64,000 nucleotides of DNA from Emydura subglobosa (GCA_007922225.1 ML679956.1:73811739-73875738), one strand, 5' to 3'; shown: positions 34,770-46,080, counted from the stretch's first letter. The notes: a model not told the origin generated them from the letters alone. Numbers and translations: made by a program.

Positions 34770-35311
34770 GTATGAGGTCCTTTGAGGCCCTCTGATGGAG
34801 GCCTCATGGTCCTACCACACTCATCCCAGGAAAAGAAGCAGTGAAAGTGGGTCCTCCAAGCCTGCCTAGAAAGGCTGCTTCCCTGCAACCTATCAGAGCT
34901 TAGCAGGCTCAGATAAAAGGAGCTGTAGGGTGTAAGCAGTTCAGTTGCTGGCTTAGACCAGGACAGTGAGGAAGGACTGGAAGGCTGTGAAACTCTCCAG
35001 GTGAGGAGGCCTGAGAGAGACCCTGCTCAAGCAGGGAACAGGCAGAACCCTGAGGTAAGGATGAAGAGGAAGGGGCTACATAGGCAGTGGCCCAGAGAAT
35101 AGCAGCAGCAACAGAGTTAAAGGAAGCAGCATGTGGCTGCTATTTGTAGGGTTCCTGGGAGCTAGTGAACAGAGGCTGCTAACAGGGGAGTTTTGTGAAG
35201 GAGTTTAGATGGGGAGTGGGGGAATAGATACACTTCATTAACATTCTGTAAACTAAAGACAATAACCCCCCCCCCCCACCCAATAAAAAACACCACAATA
35301 AAAGAGAGAGA
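34770..35311 (+). mobile_element. Probable CR1 5' untranslated region
   Basis: Purine-rich, GC-rich sequence ('gaggaaggactggaaggctg', 'gaggcctgagagagaccctg') directly precedes the CR1 ORF1 at 35312 and ends in a poly-C tract near 35266-35277. The left border is uncertain. Assignment as 5' UTR is inferred from position. Confidence 0.45.
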
Positions 35312-35914
35312 ATGCAGTCAGAAGTCCATGAACAAAGCAGGAGCTATCCAGTTTATTGCTTTGAATGCAACATGTATGATTACTTGCCCTTTTGGCAGGT
35401 GGTGCATGTGTGCATTCGGTGCAAGGAGCTCCTGGCCTTCAGATACTGCATATGGACTATGGAGACCAGGGTGGCTGAACTGAAGGAACTAAGGGAGACA
35501 CAGAAGTACATAAATGAGACTTTCCAGGACACAGTAAACTAGTTCCACCCCTGGTATGACAGCCTCTGTATTATTGAGGAGGATGAAAGTCTCAGGGAAG
35601 GTGAACATCAAACTGGAGAGGAGGGAAATGTTCCCCTAGTTGGGACCATCCTTCCAGATGATGTCATGGCATCCTCTCACACTGAGGATATCTCTCTGAG
35701 GGAGGGAACTCCTGTTATTGGGAAAAGACAGGTAAAAGTGATGGGGGACTCGATCATTAGAGACATAGATAGCTGGGTTTGTGATGACCGGATGGTGACT
35801 TGCCTGCCGGGTGTGCAGGTGGCAGATCTCTCGAGCCATCTAGGCAGACTTACATGTAGTTCTGGGGCGGAGCCGGTGGTCTTTGTGCTGCCACTGATCA
35901 AACACAAAATGTGA
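35312..35914 (+). pseudogene. CR1 LINE ORF1 remnant (zinc-finger, coiled-coil, SGNH-esterase domain)
   Basis: Starting at an ATG, the frame encodes 'CFECNMYDYLPF' and 'HVCIRCKELLAF', a CxxC...CxxC zinc-binding pair. A charged helix follows, 'METRVAELKELRETQKYI'. After one in-frame TAG at 35540-35542 the same frame stays open and gives 'QVKVMGDSIIRDIDSWVCDD' with 'VTCLPGVQVADLSSHLGRL', the GDS box and following block of the SGNH-hydrolase-like domain found in CR1 ORF1 proteins. ORF1 proteins bind the LINE RNA and assist retrotransposition. Similarity stops near 35910. No ORF2 follows, so this is a 5' part without its 3' part. Except for the single stop the frame is well kept. Confidence 0.82.
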
Positions 35915-36867
35915 TGGCCACCCCCAGTGCTCCAGCCTCTTCTCACTGCTTGATCAATATACCAGCATGTGGACGGTATTCCCGTCTCTCACAATACCCT
36001 AGCTGAGGACAAAAGACAGTCGCAGTGTGCTGCCAGGCCGGTCAGCAAAGTGTCCCAGCCACTGAATGGTATCTGCCCGTGAAGAATTCCCAGATTGTTT
36101 TCGTCCCGTCATAATGGCGGAACAGTAAGACTCTGTGAGGGGCAATGTGCTGTTTACATAGCACTTTGATAGTTGGTACTTCTTTCACATTCTGTCATTC
36201 GCCACTGTACAGGTGAACGTAGGCAGCAGTTGTGACCTGGCTCTTTAGGGGGAGTTCATTCTCTACACTGCTCCTTTCACCTCTCTCCTCAGACTGTTGA
36301 CACAAGGTTCTCTTGCTTCCTGTCCTTATGGTGGCTTTTTGGGAGATGGGCACTTGTCCACACTGAACCCCCCCAATACCCTTCCTGCCTGTTTGTGCTT
36401 CTGGGTTTTGCACAGCTACAATTCAAAGCAGGCTGGAGCTTTAATTTATGGCCTTTAAATTGGCTTTGGGTAGAGGGTTTTTGGTGGGAGGTTCCCCCCC
36501 TTAATGCCGATTTTCTTCTCTCTGCTCCCCCATAACTGTGGCTAGAAGCTTCTTCTTTCTTGGACCATGTTTGCTTTAATCCTGTACTTTGACACACATC
36601 CTTTTTAAATGATTCCTGCCAGTTGTTATGGTGACCTCAGTCTGCTGCTAGCTTCACAGCTTTTGATTAAAAAAAAAAAGAAGAAAAGAGTAGTACAACT
36701 CGGGTCTGGTCATATCTGTCTATTAGTCCCACCTCGCCAAACCCCCCCACGATATGTAACTTCTTTGCTGTACTTAGCTGTCAGTTTCTTGTAAACTGCA
36801 TTTATGTTGCACTAGGAGCGCAATCCATTAGAGCCCCCTGTTTCTCTGGCATGACATCTACCCTGTG
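35915..36867 (+). other. ADCYAP1R1 intron, unannotated part
   Basis: No exon found. Short poly-A (36667-36678) and C-rich runs (36369-36376, 36741-36747) are present. The minus-strand ORFs 36195-36413 and 36289-36597 are not recognisable proteins. Confidence 0.5.
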
Positions 36868-37060
36868 GGCTGGATGACTGGACGCAGCATTGGTGGTCAG
36901 TGTGCGCCTGGGTTCTAATCCCACCCCTGTCTTGCTCCTTTGCTTTGGACAAGTCACTTAGTCTTGCCGTGCCTCAGTTTCCATGTCTGTGAAACAGAAT
37001 CAATCATATTAATAGTGTGAGTGCTAGTATTTGAACACACCAAGAGCTACATCCAGTAAA
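36868..37060 (+). repeat. MIR SINE, near full length
   Basis: A tRNA-like head with the pol III B-box 'gggttctaatcccacc' (about 36910-36925) is followed by the MIR core 'ttggacaagtcacttagtct', 'gtgcctcagtttccatgtct' and 'gtgaaacagaat'. Confidence 0.85.
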
Positions 37061-37574
37061 TACTAACTATAATCATTCATGACACTTAATCCCTATCTTC
37101 AAGTGTTGCTTGATGAGGCATGGAACTAAATGGATCAGAACCAATAGAACTATTTTCAGGAATCCCAGCACGGGTTTAGAGCAGAACATCACTATTTCTT
37201 TGTGCTCTGTAACCTTGCTCAGCTGCTGCTTTCCACAGAACCTGTAAATGAGAGAATAAGGAACTAGCATCTGAATCGCTTACAGAAAAGATGGGAGTTG
37301 GAAGGTGAGGGAGCTGGAGTAGCTACTGTGTGTGGATGGACCGAGGTAGTAGAAACAGCAACGAGAGGGGCTCATGCACTGTGCAAAGTGAGCTTAGCCG
37401 GGGGAAAAGCTCAAGAATAAGACCCTGGAAAAGCTGCTGTCTAACTGGACTGCTGTTCCTTCATGCAGCTTCACAAGATGGCTGAACAGATTATGTGGTG
37501 CATCAGATCATGCAGCAGTACGTGAGAGAGGGAAAAGGCTCTGTGTAGTAGAAGCTGCAGAGCCGGTCGAGAAG

Positions 37575-37690
37575 CTAGCCCTGTTATTTATTAGCTCTTT
37601 ATTAAGTTCTAACAATACAATCAGTGCGGCACAAGACACAGAAGAAGACACGGTCCCTGTCTAAAAAGCTCACAGCCTACCTAGGTGGAC
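37575..37690 (+). repeat. Ancient interspersed repeat fragment (copy A/B family)
   Basis: 'ttattaagttctaacaatac', 'gacacggtccctgtctaaaa' and 'agctcacagcctacctagg' parallel the start of copies A and B at 3838 and 4575. Confidence 0.45.
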
Positions 37691-37738
37691 ACCACGATTG
37701 AGAATGTGTAGAGAACGTGGTGTTTTTATTCTGTCCCT

Positions 37739-37758
37739 TCCTCTCTCTCTCTCTCTCC
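37739..37758 (+). repeat. Short (CT)n tract
   Basis: 'cctctctctctctctctcct', a simple repeat. Confidence 0.85.
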
Positions 37759-38334
37759 TGCCCCTTATATTTATATAGGGCTTGATCCTGCACCTACCGA
37801 AATCAGTGGGAGCTTTGCCGTTGATTTCAATCGGCTCAGGTTCAGATCCATTTGAGGCTTACCTTTTGTGAGCTGACCCTGCAACCCAAAATAGTGAGGG
37901 AGAGTGAGAATAAGAAAAATGAATGATCAAGGTGCTTTCGAACAACATGAGCTCTGAATGCCTTCGTTTTCTCCAGCAGTACCTGCGGCACCACTGAACT
38001 AAGGGTTTAATAGAGGTTATCCCCAGATAAATACACACATGAGGTAAATCAATCTCTGTGCCATCTGACACTGAGAGAAGTGCGGGAGTCAACTTGTAGA
38101 AGACCATTTAAAAGAATGCACTGACACTTAAATGCTTATTATATACTATTTCTTTACCTTAACTTGGAAGCTTCTGTTCCCTTCAACCAGAGGAGCAATT
38201 AGAAGTTACTTGAGAATTAAGATTCACATACATCAACGGGACAACAAGGAGTTAGTTGTGACTGTTTAGCTTCAATTGATAAATGGCATTTCTTGTTTGT
38301 CAAAACTCTTTTCCATAAATGACCAACAGAGAGG
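37759..38334 (+). other. ADCYAP1R1 intron, unannotated part
   Basis: Nothing recognised beyond decayed phrases such as 'aaatcagtgggagctttgcc'. Confidence 0.5.
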
Positions 38335-38645
38335 AAGGATGATCTTGTACTTAATACAGGAGACTGAGACTCAGGAGACATGGGTCCAGTCCCCATCTTT
38401 GCTGGACCCTCCACGTGTGACCTTGAGCAAGTCATTTCCTCTGTATGCCTCAGTTTCCCAATCTATAAAATGGTGATAAACAATACTTCCTTTGTCTGTC
38501 TTGTTCATTTAGATTGTAAATCTCTGCCCCAAAGTATTCTCTTACCACGTGTTTGTATAAATCCTAGCACAATTGGACCTAGGGGGGTTGTTTAGGGTCT
38601 CTAGGTGGTACTGTGATACTAGTAATTAATAATAGTCATAGTGAT
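38335..38645 (+). repeat. MIR SINE with its 3' tail
   Basis: The head contains 'agactgagactcaggagaca' and 'tgggtccagtccccatctt' (degenerate B-box). The core reads 'gtgaccttgagcaagtcatt', 'tgcctcagtttcccaatcta' and 'taaaatggtgataa'. The tail reads 'tagattgtaaatctctgccc', 'aatcctagcacaattgga' and 'ctaggtggtactgtgatac'. It shows how the tail fragments elsewhere in the window relate to MIR. Confidence 0.85.
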
Positions 38646-38749
38646 GATGAAAATTTTCTGTAATTTTGAAAAAGTGGCACTTAAGAATCAGAGCTGATCA
38701 TAAATTGTTAAGCCAAAATGATGATGATGTGCAGAGAACACTGCCTTCC

Positions 38750-38965
38750 ACACTGACCAATATTGTCCCAGTGATTCCTTGTACTCCCCCATTGGTCCAC
38801 CAGTATCCATCTGTTATCATTCGTCTTTTATTGGTTTGTAAACTCCATGGGACAGAGACTCTTGTTTTTTTGTTTGTTTATACAGTTTCTAACACAATTG
38901 GATCCTGGTCCATGAATAGGGCTCCTGAAAGCTACATTAATACAAATAATAATAATAATAACAGT
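38750..38965 (+). repeat. SINE tail fragment ending in (AAT)n
   Basis: 'tttgtaaactccatgggaca', 'gtttctaacacaattggatc' and 'aatagggctcctgaaagcta' are followed by 'acaaataataataataataa', the same tail as at 38510-38645. Confidence 0.65.
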
Positions 38966-39122
38966 AGGGACCACCTGATCATGTAGTCTGACCTGCTGCA
39001 CATCATGGACTAATAAGCCCCAGCCAGTTTCCCTTGCATTGAACCCGACTAAAAGATTACAGCCCTCTGGAAACTATAATCTCTTTTGTCAAACACAGGA
39101 CAAAACTGCACATCAAACTATA

Positions 39123-39905
39123 TATTAGACGTAAGAACATAAGAACGGCCATACTGGGTCAGACCAATAGTCCATCTAGCCCAATAGCCTGTCCTCCAGC
39201 AGTGTGCTTCAGAGGGAATGACCAGAACAGGTAATCATCGAGTGATCCATCCCATTGGCCATTCCCAGCTTCTGGCGAACCGCAGTCCCTGCCATTGATG
39301 GACCTATCTTCCATGAATTTTTCTGGTTCATTTTTGAAACCTATTATAGTCTTGGCCTTCACAACATCCCCTGGCAAGGAATTCCACAGGTTGACTCTGC
39401 TTTGTGTGAAGAAATACTTCCTTTTGTTCGTTTCAAACCTGCTGCCTATTAATTTCATTTGGTGACTCCTAGTTCTTATGTATTGAGAAGGAGTAAATAA
39501 CACTTCCTTATTTACTTTCTCCACACCAGTCATGATTTTATAGACCTCTATGATATTCCCCCTTAGTCATCTCTTTTCCAAGCTAAAAAGTCCCAGTTTT
39601 ATGAATCTTTCCTCATATGGAAGCTTTTCCATATCCCTAATCATTTTTATTGTCCTTTTCTATGCCTTTTTCAATTCCAATATATCTTTTTTTGAGATCG
39701 GGCGACAAGATCTACATGCAGTATTCAAGATGTGGGCATACCATGGATTTGTAAAGAGGCAATATGATATTTTCTTTCTTATCATCTATCCCTTTCCTAG
39801 TGATTCCCAACATTCTGCTAGCTTGTTTCCCTTCCTCTGTACATGGATTAGACATTTTCAGAGCACCATCCACAATGACTCCAAGATCTTTCTTGAGTGG
39901 TAACC
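39123..39905 (-). mobile_element. CR1/L3-like LINE, C-terminal end, minus strand
   Basis: The minus strand encodes '[19 protein letters not shown]', '[20 protein letters not shown]', '[20 protein letters not shown]' and '[17 protein letters not shown]'. These follow the order of the LINE ORF2 C-terminal domain (compare 'SLQKRR...RLDIRK...W' in the other copies). The 3' end at the left has 'agaacggccatactgggtca' and 'gaccaatagtccatctagcc'. It belongs to a different family from the 17655 copy. Confidence 0.85.
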
Positions 39906-40982
39906 ACTACTTTAGACCCCATCATTTTATGGGGACAAATAAGTCTTTGCTGAAAGTATGATGAGATATAATTATTAGACTTGCTATAGATCTTATTGGT
40001 GTATAAGCAATTACTGATTGAATAATGAATGTTCAAATACATTCAAATACATTATTTGATGGGTACTATTCATCTAGTCTTCCGCTGTTACTTATGGCAC
40101 ATATACCACAGACTTCAATGTGAATCATGAATGTAAGACTTTAATTAAAATCCCTAATGAAGAGGAAGTGCTTTTTCACTGATTTTTTTAAACCTGTTTT
40201 CTCTGTAGCTCCTTTGAATCTAGCCCATTTTAATCATCTCAATGTGTTTCCTTTGATTTATTTGAAAAGCCTGGTGCACCAGAGAACCCTCATTGTCCAT
40301 GTGCTGGGAATAATATAACAAGAGGATTCATGTGGGAGCCAGCAGAGCAAAATGTTCTACAGAAAGGCAGCACATCAGCTGCAGAATGGTCATTGTCAGG
40401 GTCTTCAAAGCAATTCTTCTTTTTTTAGCGTGAGAGTTTTAAAGCCACGCTGTGACTCATTGGAACCCGGTGTGGACTGATTCTGCCCTCCCTTACACCA
40501 CTCAACCCCTGGGTCATTCCATTGATCTCTCTGGAGTTCCAAAGGCGTACAGCTGAAACGAAGCAGGGGTGAATCAGGCTCCCTGGGATGTGGAGTACTG
40601 CACCCATTCTTTGTCTGCTCTGCAGCGAGGAGGAGGAGGAGGAGGAGGAGAGAGCCAAAGAATGCTGTGGTTGTGATTCTGGGCTTATGGTTGAAAAGGA
40701 AACTCTGTTCTTGTTTTTAGTAGGGCTTTGAGTCCAACTGGAGGCGCGCTACTGCTATGGCGATGGGAGAGCATACAAGTACATACCATGGAGAGAAAGA
40801 TGGATATACATAGTAGGAGCAAAACTCTGCCCTCTTTTTGAAAGCTCAGAGGATCGGACAGCGTCCAGTCAACAATCCCAGACTTCCTATCCCACATGCA
40901 GATGTGGGCCCCAATCCTGCTTAACTTTAGGAACGGGAGTAACCCCAACTGAAGTCAATGGGACTAATCTGAATAAATTGAG
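39906..40982 (+). other. ADCYAP1R1 intron, unannotated part
   Basis: No exon found. It includes the trinucleotide tract listed at 40627 and decayed phrases such as 'actgaagtcaatgggactaa' near 40950. Confidence 0.5.
40627..40650 (+). repeat. (GAG)n trinucleotide tract
   Basis: 'gaggaggaggaggaggagga' in the intron; it gives a poly-serine run in a minus-strand chance ORF. Confidence 0.9.
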
Positions 40983-41231
40983 GGCCTGTCTTCCCGTACT
41001 CCTATGCTGAGGGTAACTTTCCCATTGGCCTAGTTAATCCACCTCCACCAGAAGCGGTAACTATGGCGACTGGAGAAGCTCTCCTGCTGACCCAATGCTG
41101 TCTACATGGCGGGGGTGAGATGGGGTGGGGGAGGTGGGTAGGTATAACTACATCACTCAGGGGGGTGGATTTTTCACGTCTTTGAGTGACATAGTTATAT
41201 CGAAGTAGGTCTGCAGTGTAGACCTGGCCTT
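40983..41231. mobile_element. MITE with 'gtgtagacctggcc' right end
   Basis: The right end 'agtgtagacctggccttac' and the left end 'gggcctgtcttcccgtac' are approximate inverted repeats. The interior has 'tgagtgacatagttatatcg'-type sequence. Same terminus class as 3981-4232, 52199-52471 and 59597-59922. Confidence 0.6.
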
Positions 41232-42706
41232 ACTCGCCTGCATAACTGTTTGACCCTAAGACCCTGATCCTACATATTCTGGGTTTGGAATTCCGGGGTG
41301 CCATAGACTTCAATGGGAATGGCATCATAGAAGGAAAGCCAGACTGCGGCCCATAGCCTCGCTGTAATTATATTTACAACACATTTTTTTCTCCTCATGC
41401 TCCTGTGATTGGCTTTGACTTCTAGTTGTAATGCAAAGCATAATGTAGAAGGAAAATCTAATTGACTTTCCCGTGGCTTAACGTATTAGCGAAAATTAGG
41501 TTGATGGATAAAGTCTAAAAGCTCCAGATAGTAAAAGCTTCTCCTGGAACTTTCTCTAATGTCTTTGCAAACACTGGGCTGCCGAAAAGAATGTTAATAA
41601 AATGGAAATTGGCTATTATAATGGTCAGAAATTTTACATTGTAGAAAATATGACTCCATTAACCATGTCCAACACAGGTAAATGCAGTAGTAATTTGGCT
41701 AGACAGGAATTTTTTTCAACATAAAAAGGCCATTCGTTGCACAAAGCTACATTAGTGTAACTTTGTGGCTGTGATTGCAAATGTTATGCAATTCAAAATT
41801 AACCAATTTTCTGTGGCATCTTAGTGGTTAGAAATAAACACAAATGGGGTGTGTCTGTGTGTGTGTGTGTGTATGAGCGTGTGTGTGTTTGTGAGTGAGA
41901 GACAGTTGATCCCAATAGCTAATGCTAGGAAAAACATACTATTAGAAAGGATTTACGCCAAAAACATCAGGTTTTCTAGCCTATCTTTATTAGGGATTCA
42001 GATCAGACTTCATGGGGGCCAGGTAATCCCATGTTTGCCTGCTGTGGGGGTTCTTGCACCTTCCTCTGAAGCATGTGGTGCTGACCATAGAGAGACAGGA
42101 TACTGGACTAGAAAGACTCTGAATTTAATCCTATCTGGAAATTTCTGTGCAAGTTTTTCCAATGATTTCAGTGAGAGTAGTTTTGTCAATGTATTGAGAG
42201 ATAGCAATCAAAGAACCCCTAGCTTTGCCTCTGATCCTGCTCCTCGTAAAATCAATGGCAAAACTCCCATTGATGCCAGTGGCAGGTGGGTTGTGCCTGC
42301 GATTCTCCTAGGTATACCTTGTATTTGTACTGTTAGAACTGGTCAGATACCCTTTGACAAATACCGTGTTCAGTGAATTTTAACAACGCCAAGTGTTGAC
42401 CAGCCAGTCCCCATATTGGCAGATCTAACCAGTGTTTGAAAATATGCAACAAATATGACAAGTGATGGAAAGAAGGTTGATGGATTTTTTTTTTTTTTTT
42501 TGCAAAGAACCCTGTGATGGTATTGGCATTCTGCTCGTAAATTTCGAGATTATTCAACTCACAAGTGATTTTCAACGACTAAACACATTTGATGTTGAAT
42601 ACACGTATTCAAACAAACACAGGAGCCCAGTTTGCCCGAAAGGGATTTGAATAGAAGGATGTTGATGATGAGGCAAGAGGCTTGGATGTAGGCTTGCTGA
42701 TTGATT
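41232..42706 (+). other. ADCYAP1R1 intron, unannotated part
   Basis: Contains a (TG)n-rich tract at 41849-41890 and a poly-T tract at about 42484-42500. The 175-codon ORF 41849-42376 starts inside the TG repeat and shows no known domain; it is judged a chance ORF. Confidence 0.5.
41849..41890 (+). repeat. (TG)n-rich tract
   Basis: 'gtgtgtctgtgtgtgtgtgt' and 'gtatgagcgtgtgtgtgttt', an imperfect dinucleotide repeat. Confidence 0.9.
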
Positions 42707-42812
42707 GAGGGGAGGCAGGCGAGGGACAATTACAACCTGCTGACGGAAACTTAACGGACTTCAGACCTACGCATGCACTCGTCAGATTTCCTCTGGTCTG
42801 TCTCTCAACATT
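42707..42812 (+). repeat. Direct repeat, copy 1
   Basis: Matches 43927-44032 over about 105 bp at roughly 90 percent identity, sharing 'gggacaattacaacctg', 'gaaacttaacggacttcaga' and 'cagatttcctct'. Confidence 0.85.
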
Positions 42813-42879
42813 TTACATAATTTATTTTGATAAAAGACCTCCGGGTAAGGTGGATGTGTGGATATTCCAAGTGCTAGTT

Positions 42880-43414
42880 CAGTGGTTCCCAGCCTGTGGG
42901 CCAAAAGTGAACTGCATGGACTGTCAAAGTAGCCCGCCGCTCCTCTCCCGCTGGCTGCAGAAGGGAGTCGCTGCCTAAGGACCCAGGCAGAGCGTGTTGC
43001 TGCAGGGCTACAAGACTGGTACTAGCTCCTTTCTGCAGCCAAGGGGACGGGAGATGAGGGCTCTGCTCCCCCTGGCTATAGCAGGGAGCACAGCAAAGCG
43101 CTCTGCCTGGGTCCGTAGGCGCTGGGGTCCCTGCTGGAGCCAGAGGGAGGGGAGCACTGACCTCCCATCCCCCTGGCTGCAGAAGGGAGCCTCTGCCTAG
43201 GGACCCTAGTAGAGCGCACGGGGCTACAGGATGTGTGCGGTTTCCCTGCTGCAACCGGGGGAGGGGGGAGGGAGATCAGCGAGGAGGCAGCCTCCTCACT
43301 CTACTCCTTCCATCTGGCTGAAGGGTGGGCAGGCCGCTGGTGGAGACTGGTGGCCCTTCAGGCTTGTAAAAATGATATCTCTGGCCCTCGAGCCAAAACG
43401 GTTGGGAACCACGG
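42880..43414. mobile_element. Non-autonomous hAT element, 535 bp, perfect target duplication
   Basis: The ends 'cagtggttcccagcct' and 'aacggttgggaaccacgg' are inverted repeats. The 8-bp flanks 'tgctagtt' are identical on both sides (42872-42879 and 43415-43422). The GC-rich interior contains loosely repeated 'ggctgcagaagggag' units and no transposase. ORFs on both strands within it (42874-43464) are artefacts. Confidence 0.95.
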
Positions 43415-43456
43415 TGCTAGTTCAGAGCTGCAGTTACGCTTGGAGTTGGTGTAGGT

Positions 43457-43570
43457 TAGAGTGACCAGATACTTGAGGCTTTGTCTTTAGTTAGGTGCCT
43501 TTTACCTGCCCCGTCTCCCCTCCCTCAATCCGCTGTCCCAATTTTTCATACTTGCTATCTGCTCACCCTA
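43457..43570. mobile_element. hAT-type MITE, 114 bp
   Basis: The ends 'tagagtgaccagatac' and 'tatctgctcacccta' are inverted repeats of the same terminus as 19772-19893. The flanks 'gtgtaggt' (43449-43456) and 'gtgtagga' (43571-43578) agree at 7 of 8 bases. Confidence 0.88.
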
Positions 43571-43926
43571 GTGTAGGACAATCTGAAGGTAGTGAGATAA
43601 TCCATGTTCTAAAGGACTCAGTTAATCGAAACATTTAGCCTACAAAAGGGAGACAAAATAGCATCAGCATCTTTTCACTAACTAGATTTGTTCAGTAGAG
43701 CATTAAGAGAACTAGTGTGAACCCCATGGAGATCATTGTCTTCCACCATGACTCTTCTCTGGTGCAACACTGCCACCATGTGGGTACACATGGCTCCTCT
43801 GTTATCTGACTCCTATGCTCAGTTCACTGATAGTCTAGTCCAAAACCCATTGCAGTCACTCGAAGGACTCTGACTTCGTTAGGCTTCGGGTCAGGCCCAT
43901 AGCTTCACTAAGGCAGCAAGTAGGGC

Positions 43927-44032
43927 TGAGGGGAGGCAGGTAAGGGACAATTACAACCTGATGATGGAAACTTAACGGACTTCAGACCTAGGCGTGCATC
44001 CTTCAGATTTCCTCTAGTCTTTCTGTCTTGTC
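43927..44032 (+). repeat. Direct repeat, copy 2
   Basis: Second copy of the 42707-42812 segment, about 1.2 kb downstream in the same orientation. Confidence 0.85.
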
Positions 44033-44849
44033 TGCATTGCAACATCATGGACTCCAGGCACCAAACTGTTGCAATATCTTGGATTTTTTTTTTCAGTAGG
44101 GTGTAGTCACATGATAAAGGATGCTGTGCAGTGGGGAGCCTTTTTTAACACCCTCCACACCCCATCACAGTATCTTGAATTCCATTAAGCAATAGTTGAA
44201 GTTTCCAGCCCTGGGCTCCGTAGGAAAGCAGGTTGATCTGTCTGGCAGAATATGAACTAACTTGACAGGATTTTCAGGTTGCTGGCCAACATGCCAGATT
44301 TTCAGCTGGCATAAATCACTGTAGCTCTAGTGGCTATAATGGAATGGCATTGATTTACATAAGCTGAAAGTCTGGCCTGATGTGCAACCCTAGAACAGAT
44401 GTGTCCAGTACTACGCCAGGATTAATAATGTCAGCTTCCAGGGAGTGTGGGTGTGTTGTTTTAGACCAGCCCCAATTGGCCATACAGCCCCAATTGGCCA
44501 TCCACTCTTCTCGGGGGGCTGGGGATGTCAAGACAAATTACAACCCAGGAGACTGAGTGGGGAAGTAAAACTTGAATAAAGATCCTGCCCTTCCACCCTT
44601 AGGCAGAAGGGTGTGAACAATGGTTTGTTCTCTGGTGTCTTTGAGTGGGGTTTGCCACCCTGCAAGCAACAACAACAGCTGAAGAATTTTAGAGCCAAAG
44701 ACGTGAAGCTAAAGCATGAAGAGACATAGTAACCTTAAAATACTGTCTTTGCATCCTCTGCAACCTTATTCTAATCTTTGGTGTTCTGCGAGGTGTACAT
44801 GAGGGCAGAGTTGAGTCCTCAATCTGTTTTTGCACATGGGAGGTAGCTT
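44033..44849 (+). other. ADCYAP1R1 intron, unannotated part
   Basis: No exon found. An 18-bp unit beginning 'cagccccaattggccat' is tandemly duplicated at 44467-44502. Confidence 0.5.
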
Positions 44850-44935
44850 CATTTTAAATACAAAGAAAATGAGACACAGACAGGTTAAGTGATTTGCCCA
44901 AGGTTGCATAGCAACTCAGTGGAGGAGAGCTGAAT
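44850..44935 (-). repeat. MIR SINE fragment
   Basis: 'aatgagacacagacaggtta', 'agtgatttgcccaaggttgc' and 'atagcaactcagtggagga' are the reverse complement of the MIR core. Confidence 0.85.
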
Positions 44936-45164
44936 AAAACTTGGAGCTGCTTGTTGCAATATATGGAATTACTGACCTGAAACAAGGAACTGCTTATTAA
45001 GGAAATCGACTGTAGATAAACAGCCAGTCAAGTTCCCACACACCTGAAGTATCTGCTTTGTCTCCTTGGTTTACTAGGAACTGTCCCCTGCCTGGAATGC
45101 TATACAGCACATACAGATACCTAGTGACTGAATAGTGTACAGGAAGTAAACATATCCAGCTGTG

Positions 45165-45400
45165 GGCACCATGCTTTAAGAAAGATGTGGACAAATCAGA
45201 GGGTGCATGGGACAACAACAACACTCACAGAAAGGTTTACAAAACCTGACCTATGAGAAAAGGTTTTAAAAAAAATGGGGCATGTTTAGTCTTAAGAAAA
45301 GAAGACTGGCGGGGGTAGGGGAAGGCCTGATAACAGGCTTCAAATATGTTACGGGCTTTTATGAAGAAAATGGTGAGGTTAAAGTGACAAGATACTCAAC
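45165..45400 (+). mobile_element. CR1 LINE fragment, C-terminal part
   Basis: 'agaaagatgtggacaaatca', 'gacctatgagaaaaggtttt' and 'agtcttaagaaaagaagact' follow the CR1 ORF2 C-terminal order. It is broken off at 45400 without a 3' tail. Confidence 0.75.
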
Positions 45401-45477
45401 ATAATTAATAGTAGCAACAAGGGGGAAGGAACACAAGCCAAAACAGGGAAAGAACAAGTTAAAGTATATATAGGTAC

Positions 45478-46080
45478 TATAGGCATATTGGGCTGCATTA
45501 GTAGGAGCATTGCCAGCAGATCGAGGGAAGTGATTATTCCCCTCTATTCGGCATTGGTGAGGCCTCATTTGCAGTACTGTGTGCAGTTTTGGGGCCCCCA
45601 CTACAGAAAGGATGTGGGAAAATTGGAGACAGTCCAGCGGAGGGCAACAAAAATGATTAGGGGGCTGGAGCACATGACTTATGAGGAGAGGCTGAGGGAA
45701 CTAGGCTTGTTTAGTTTGCAGAAGAGACGAGTGAAGGGAGATTCGATAGCGGCCTTTAACTACCTGAAAGAGGGTTCCAAAGAGGATGGAGCAGGCTGTT
45801 CTCAGTGGTGGCAGATGACAGAACAAGGAGCAATGGTCTCAAGTTGCAGTGCAGGAGGTCTAGGTTGGATATTAGGAAAAAGTTTTTCACTAGGAGGGTG
45901 GTGAAGCACTGGAATGTGTTACTTAGGGAGGTGGTGGAATCTTCATCCTTAGAGGTTTTTAAGGCCCAGCTTGGCAAAGCCCTGGCTGGGATGATTTAGT
46001 TGGGGTTGGTCCTGCTTTGAGTAGGGGGTTGGACTAGATGACCTCCTGAGGTCCCTTCCAACTCTAATCTTCTATGATAG
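45478..46080 (+). mobile_element. CR1 LINE, 5'-truncated, well preserved 3' end
   Basis: An open frame of about 138 codons (45488-45904) encodes '[20 protein letters not shown]', '[19 protein letters not shown]' and '[17 protein letters not shown]', the end of CR1 ORF2. It is followed in another frame by '[18 protein letters not shown]'. The tail 'gactagatgacctcctgagg' and 'tctaatcttctatgata' closes it at 46080. It is one of the least decayed CR1 pieces here. Confidence 0.92.

Noticed and set aside
41849..42376. 175-codon ORF on the + strand
   Set aside because: It starts inside a TG repeat, lies in a receptor intron and encodes no recognisable domain.
42874..43464. Overlapping ORFs of 65-126 codons on both strands
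   Set aside because: All fall within the GC-rich, internally repeated hAT element and have no protein similarity.
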